Shown here: positions 61,834-64,000 of the stretch, piece after piece
Layout: every line of letters starts with the position of its first letter
How positions within the stretch are numbered: the stretch's first letter is position 1
Source: Nematostella vectensis
Lineage: Eukaryota > Cnidaria > Anthozoa > Actiniaria > Edwardsiidae
DNA: 64,000 bases
NCBI RefSeq assembly: GCF_932526225.1
Contig: NC_064044.1
Coordinates: 2,301,001 to 2,365,000 of the forward strand
Direction of reading: 5' to 3'
The notes under the pieces: generated by a model
Database searches by the model: none
Told to the model about the DNA's origin: nothing
What the model saw: the letters and a program-made list of their open reading frames with translations, nothing else
Translations under genes and position numbers: made by a program

Positions 61834-64000
61834 TTAGATGAGTAATACATACTTTTCATAGTATGTTGTAGAACTCGTCTTGTTCATCCTAAATAACAAT
61901 CAAAATTATGTTTGTTATTATCTTCGTGCAAAGGAATCTACAGTAGTTTTTTAATCAGATAATTGTTTTTCCTTCAACACTCCCCTGTTATTTCAACAGC
62001 TCTCTCTTGAGTTTGCTTGTCTCAGAAATAGACCTTGTTTGATAAACAAAGACATGTTACCCACTTATTCAATAATAGGTAACAACTGCAATATTGTACT
62101 GTATGAAAAGAGTGTCCCTCCCCCTTCTAATGTTGACATCAGTAAATCTAGCAAGCTCATTTTGCTAGATGTATGATGTATACCAGGCTTGTATCCTCCA
62201 GGTCCATTTCCATACTCCGATGGATGCCATTACGGAATTGATCCGGAGATCCGGAGAAAAATTCACGAGGGGGAGGGCCAGTCAACACTCCTCTCCCCAA
62301 AGTCAGACGGTTGTTTGGATGGTCTGTTTTTTGTTTTTGTTTTTTGTTTTTGTTTTTTTCTTCTTATTTTTTTCCAAAAACTACGCAGGAGTGAGCGGGG
62401 TTAAGCTCTACGAAAATAAAAATGAATAGAAAAAAAAAAAGAAAAAAGGGCATTGGCATGGGATCGAACCCGACCTGAAAAACAAAACGGAAACCATACA
62501 TACGGATTACCCAATCGGTATGGCAGCACAAGGCTTTTACGGAAGGCTGTAAAGAACCCGAACGCCCCAAGCACCGATATTTCCGGCGAATATGCTGTAC
62601 AACACTCTTGCAAGGTATTCCGACCCGCGCATTAATGGGGAGGACAATAACCAGGATCCCAGGCCTGTAATACGGTTACGCCACGCACAGCTCGCTGAGA
62701 TAGAGGGTGAAAAAATACAGGTCTATTTGGGCGTCTTCAGTCCCTTGGGGGCTCGCTATGTCGGCGCGTGGCATCGTAACGCACGGGCGCATTGTCCTTT
62801 ACCGTGTACAGGACATCAAACAAGCGAAGAAAGAAAAACGTTTTTTTAGGAACCGTTTTTTTAATAAAAATAAATAGAAATAAATAAAGTGCGATTTGGC
62901 GATTCTATTTTTCTTTGTAGAGCTTATCAAGCTATTCACCGGCCTAAATATTCATTAAAAAACAAAAAAAAAATGCAATGAAAGACGTAAGGGGGAGAGG
63001 TTTGTAAAATTGCATAGAATATGGACAAAATCAGCAATACTGTCTACGCTGACTAAGTATAGCTGTATTTCACTTTAACCCTTTCGTTTCTGGGAACTTT
63101 TGAGCAACATTGTAAGAAAAACAGACTGAAAAAAGAAACCTCCCCCCCTATTTCAAGTCCAACACTACCAGTTAAGCTAAGCTACCGCTGACCCAAGACG
63201 GTATGCCTTGAAGTTTCCAACAATGCACTGCGGTGCCTTTTCTTTGTAGCGACGGCACTGCTACAGCCTGTTGCTTATAACAGTTTTGCTTGTAATTTGC
63301 TTAAAAATTACAGCTTTTTCACATCTGGAGAGTGCCTTAGGACATCATGAAGTCTTTTTGGGCATAATTAATGCTGTGCTCATGGATGTTTGCACGCTGA
63401 GGTTGATTCAATGGGATAATTCCTTGTCTGGGCTTCACCAAGTGAGAAAGGAATTTTCTGGTGAATGGCCTCATACTCTCCATTGTGGGCCATCTTTGCT
63501 ACCCAACCTTATTCAAAAATTGTTTTCAGGCTTATTCTGGGTTCCTTGGACCTGGAAATGTTTTGTTTGGCTTCGGGGCAAAGAGACTTATAAAAAAACT
63601 GTTATGATTCTGGGGGAGGAGATTGCCCGCCTGTCTGTCAAGGTGTTTCCAAGACTCCCATGATGCAGTGCAGGCATGCAAAATAGGCTAACAATGGTGA
63701 CTCGCTTCTAATGGAGGTTCTAGCATTGATTATTGTGACTGATTGCTGTAAAATGGGACCTGACGGAGCGCAATAAAGGTATCTATTGGTGACTTGATCT
63801 GTGTTTGCTTGTCTCTATTTGTAGTTCGGAATTTTGTGTCTTTTTTGGTAAGAAATGTTTCTAAGTTAAAGCATTTTATTACGAATTGCTTGTTGATATT
63901 TTGACAAAAGAGTCAATTCTATTACATTGCTTAGATGCGCTTTTGCAGGTCGTCTATGCCTTGGATGAATCTATGAGTATCCGGGTCTGGTGATGTTTAG
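61834..64000. repeat. Module B, copy 12 (cut by window edge)
   Basis: First 2,167 bp of a family IV copy, up to the region before the right-end hairpin. It keeps CCATTTCCATAC and AGTCCCTTGG, unlike copies 10 and 11. Confidence 0.95.

Noticed and set aside
1-64000. CRISPR array
   Set aside because: The repeats are hundreds of bases long and contiguous, with no short repeat and unique spacer pattern.
1-64000. Ribosomal DNA or its spacer
   Set aside because: No 18S, 5.8S, 28S or 5S sequence was recognisable in either module.

Overview
The whole window is one eukaryotic tandem-repeat array. I see no ordinary intact gene, no rRNA, no intact tRNA, no CRISPR array and no bacterial operon. The sequence is AT-rich. 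It has canonical splice-like GT/AG signals with polypyrimidine tracts, AATAAA signals, an RNA polymerase III box pair and tRNA-derived (SINE-like) segments, so I read it as nuclear DNA of an animal, most likely an invertebrate. The species cannot be named from the sequence.

Two modules build everything. Module A is a unit of about 926 bp (924-927). Module B is about 2,367 bp. B always sits at the same point inside A, after about 580 bases of the unit, flanked on both sides by the trinucleotide AAT. Layout: 1-18166 is A alone, 20 units, the last one cut by B. From 18167 to 35980 the pattern is B+2A three times, then B+3A. From 35981 to 49158 it is B+1A four times. From 49159 to 61833 it is B+2A three times. 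A twelfth B starts at 61834 and runs off the end. This is a higher-order repeat of the kind made by unequal exchange. Shared private variants show at least one 3-unit (2,775 bp) block duplication inside the pure-A part.

Module A looks like a piece of a split gene read on the minus strand: a 23-nt micro-exon-like segment and a 135-nt exon-like segment, each bounded by AG and GT, plus a G-rich quadruplex-type tract. In one copy (6742-6877) the larger exon is 136 nt. Only there are the two exons phase-compatible with each other and with the next unit, giving an open 53-codon module. The other copies carry a 1-nt difference that breaks this frame. I treat the exons as pseudo-exons unless RNA shows otherwise.

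Module B holds, left to right: a cluster of short perfect inverted repeats; a T/G microsatellite; three tRNA-like segments, all reading on the minus strand, one with an exact B box and another with an exact A box; then a plus-strand segment resembling the 3' end of a gene (splice acceptor, a 69-nt in-frame intron, open frame, AATAAA and a GT-rich element). No function can be assigned to any open frame.

Because the array consists of near-identical copies, unit number and order depend on the assembly and should be confirmed with spanning reads.
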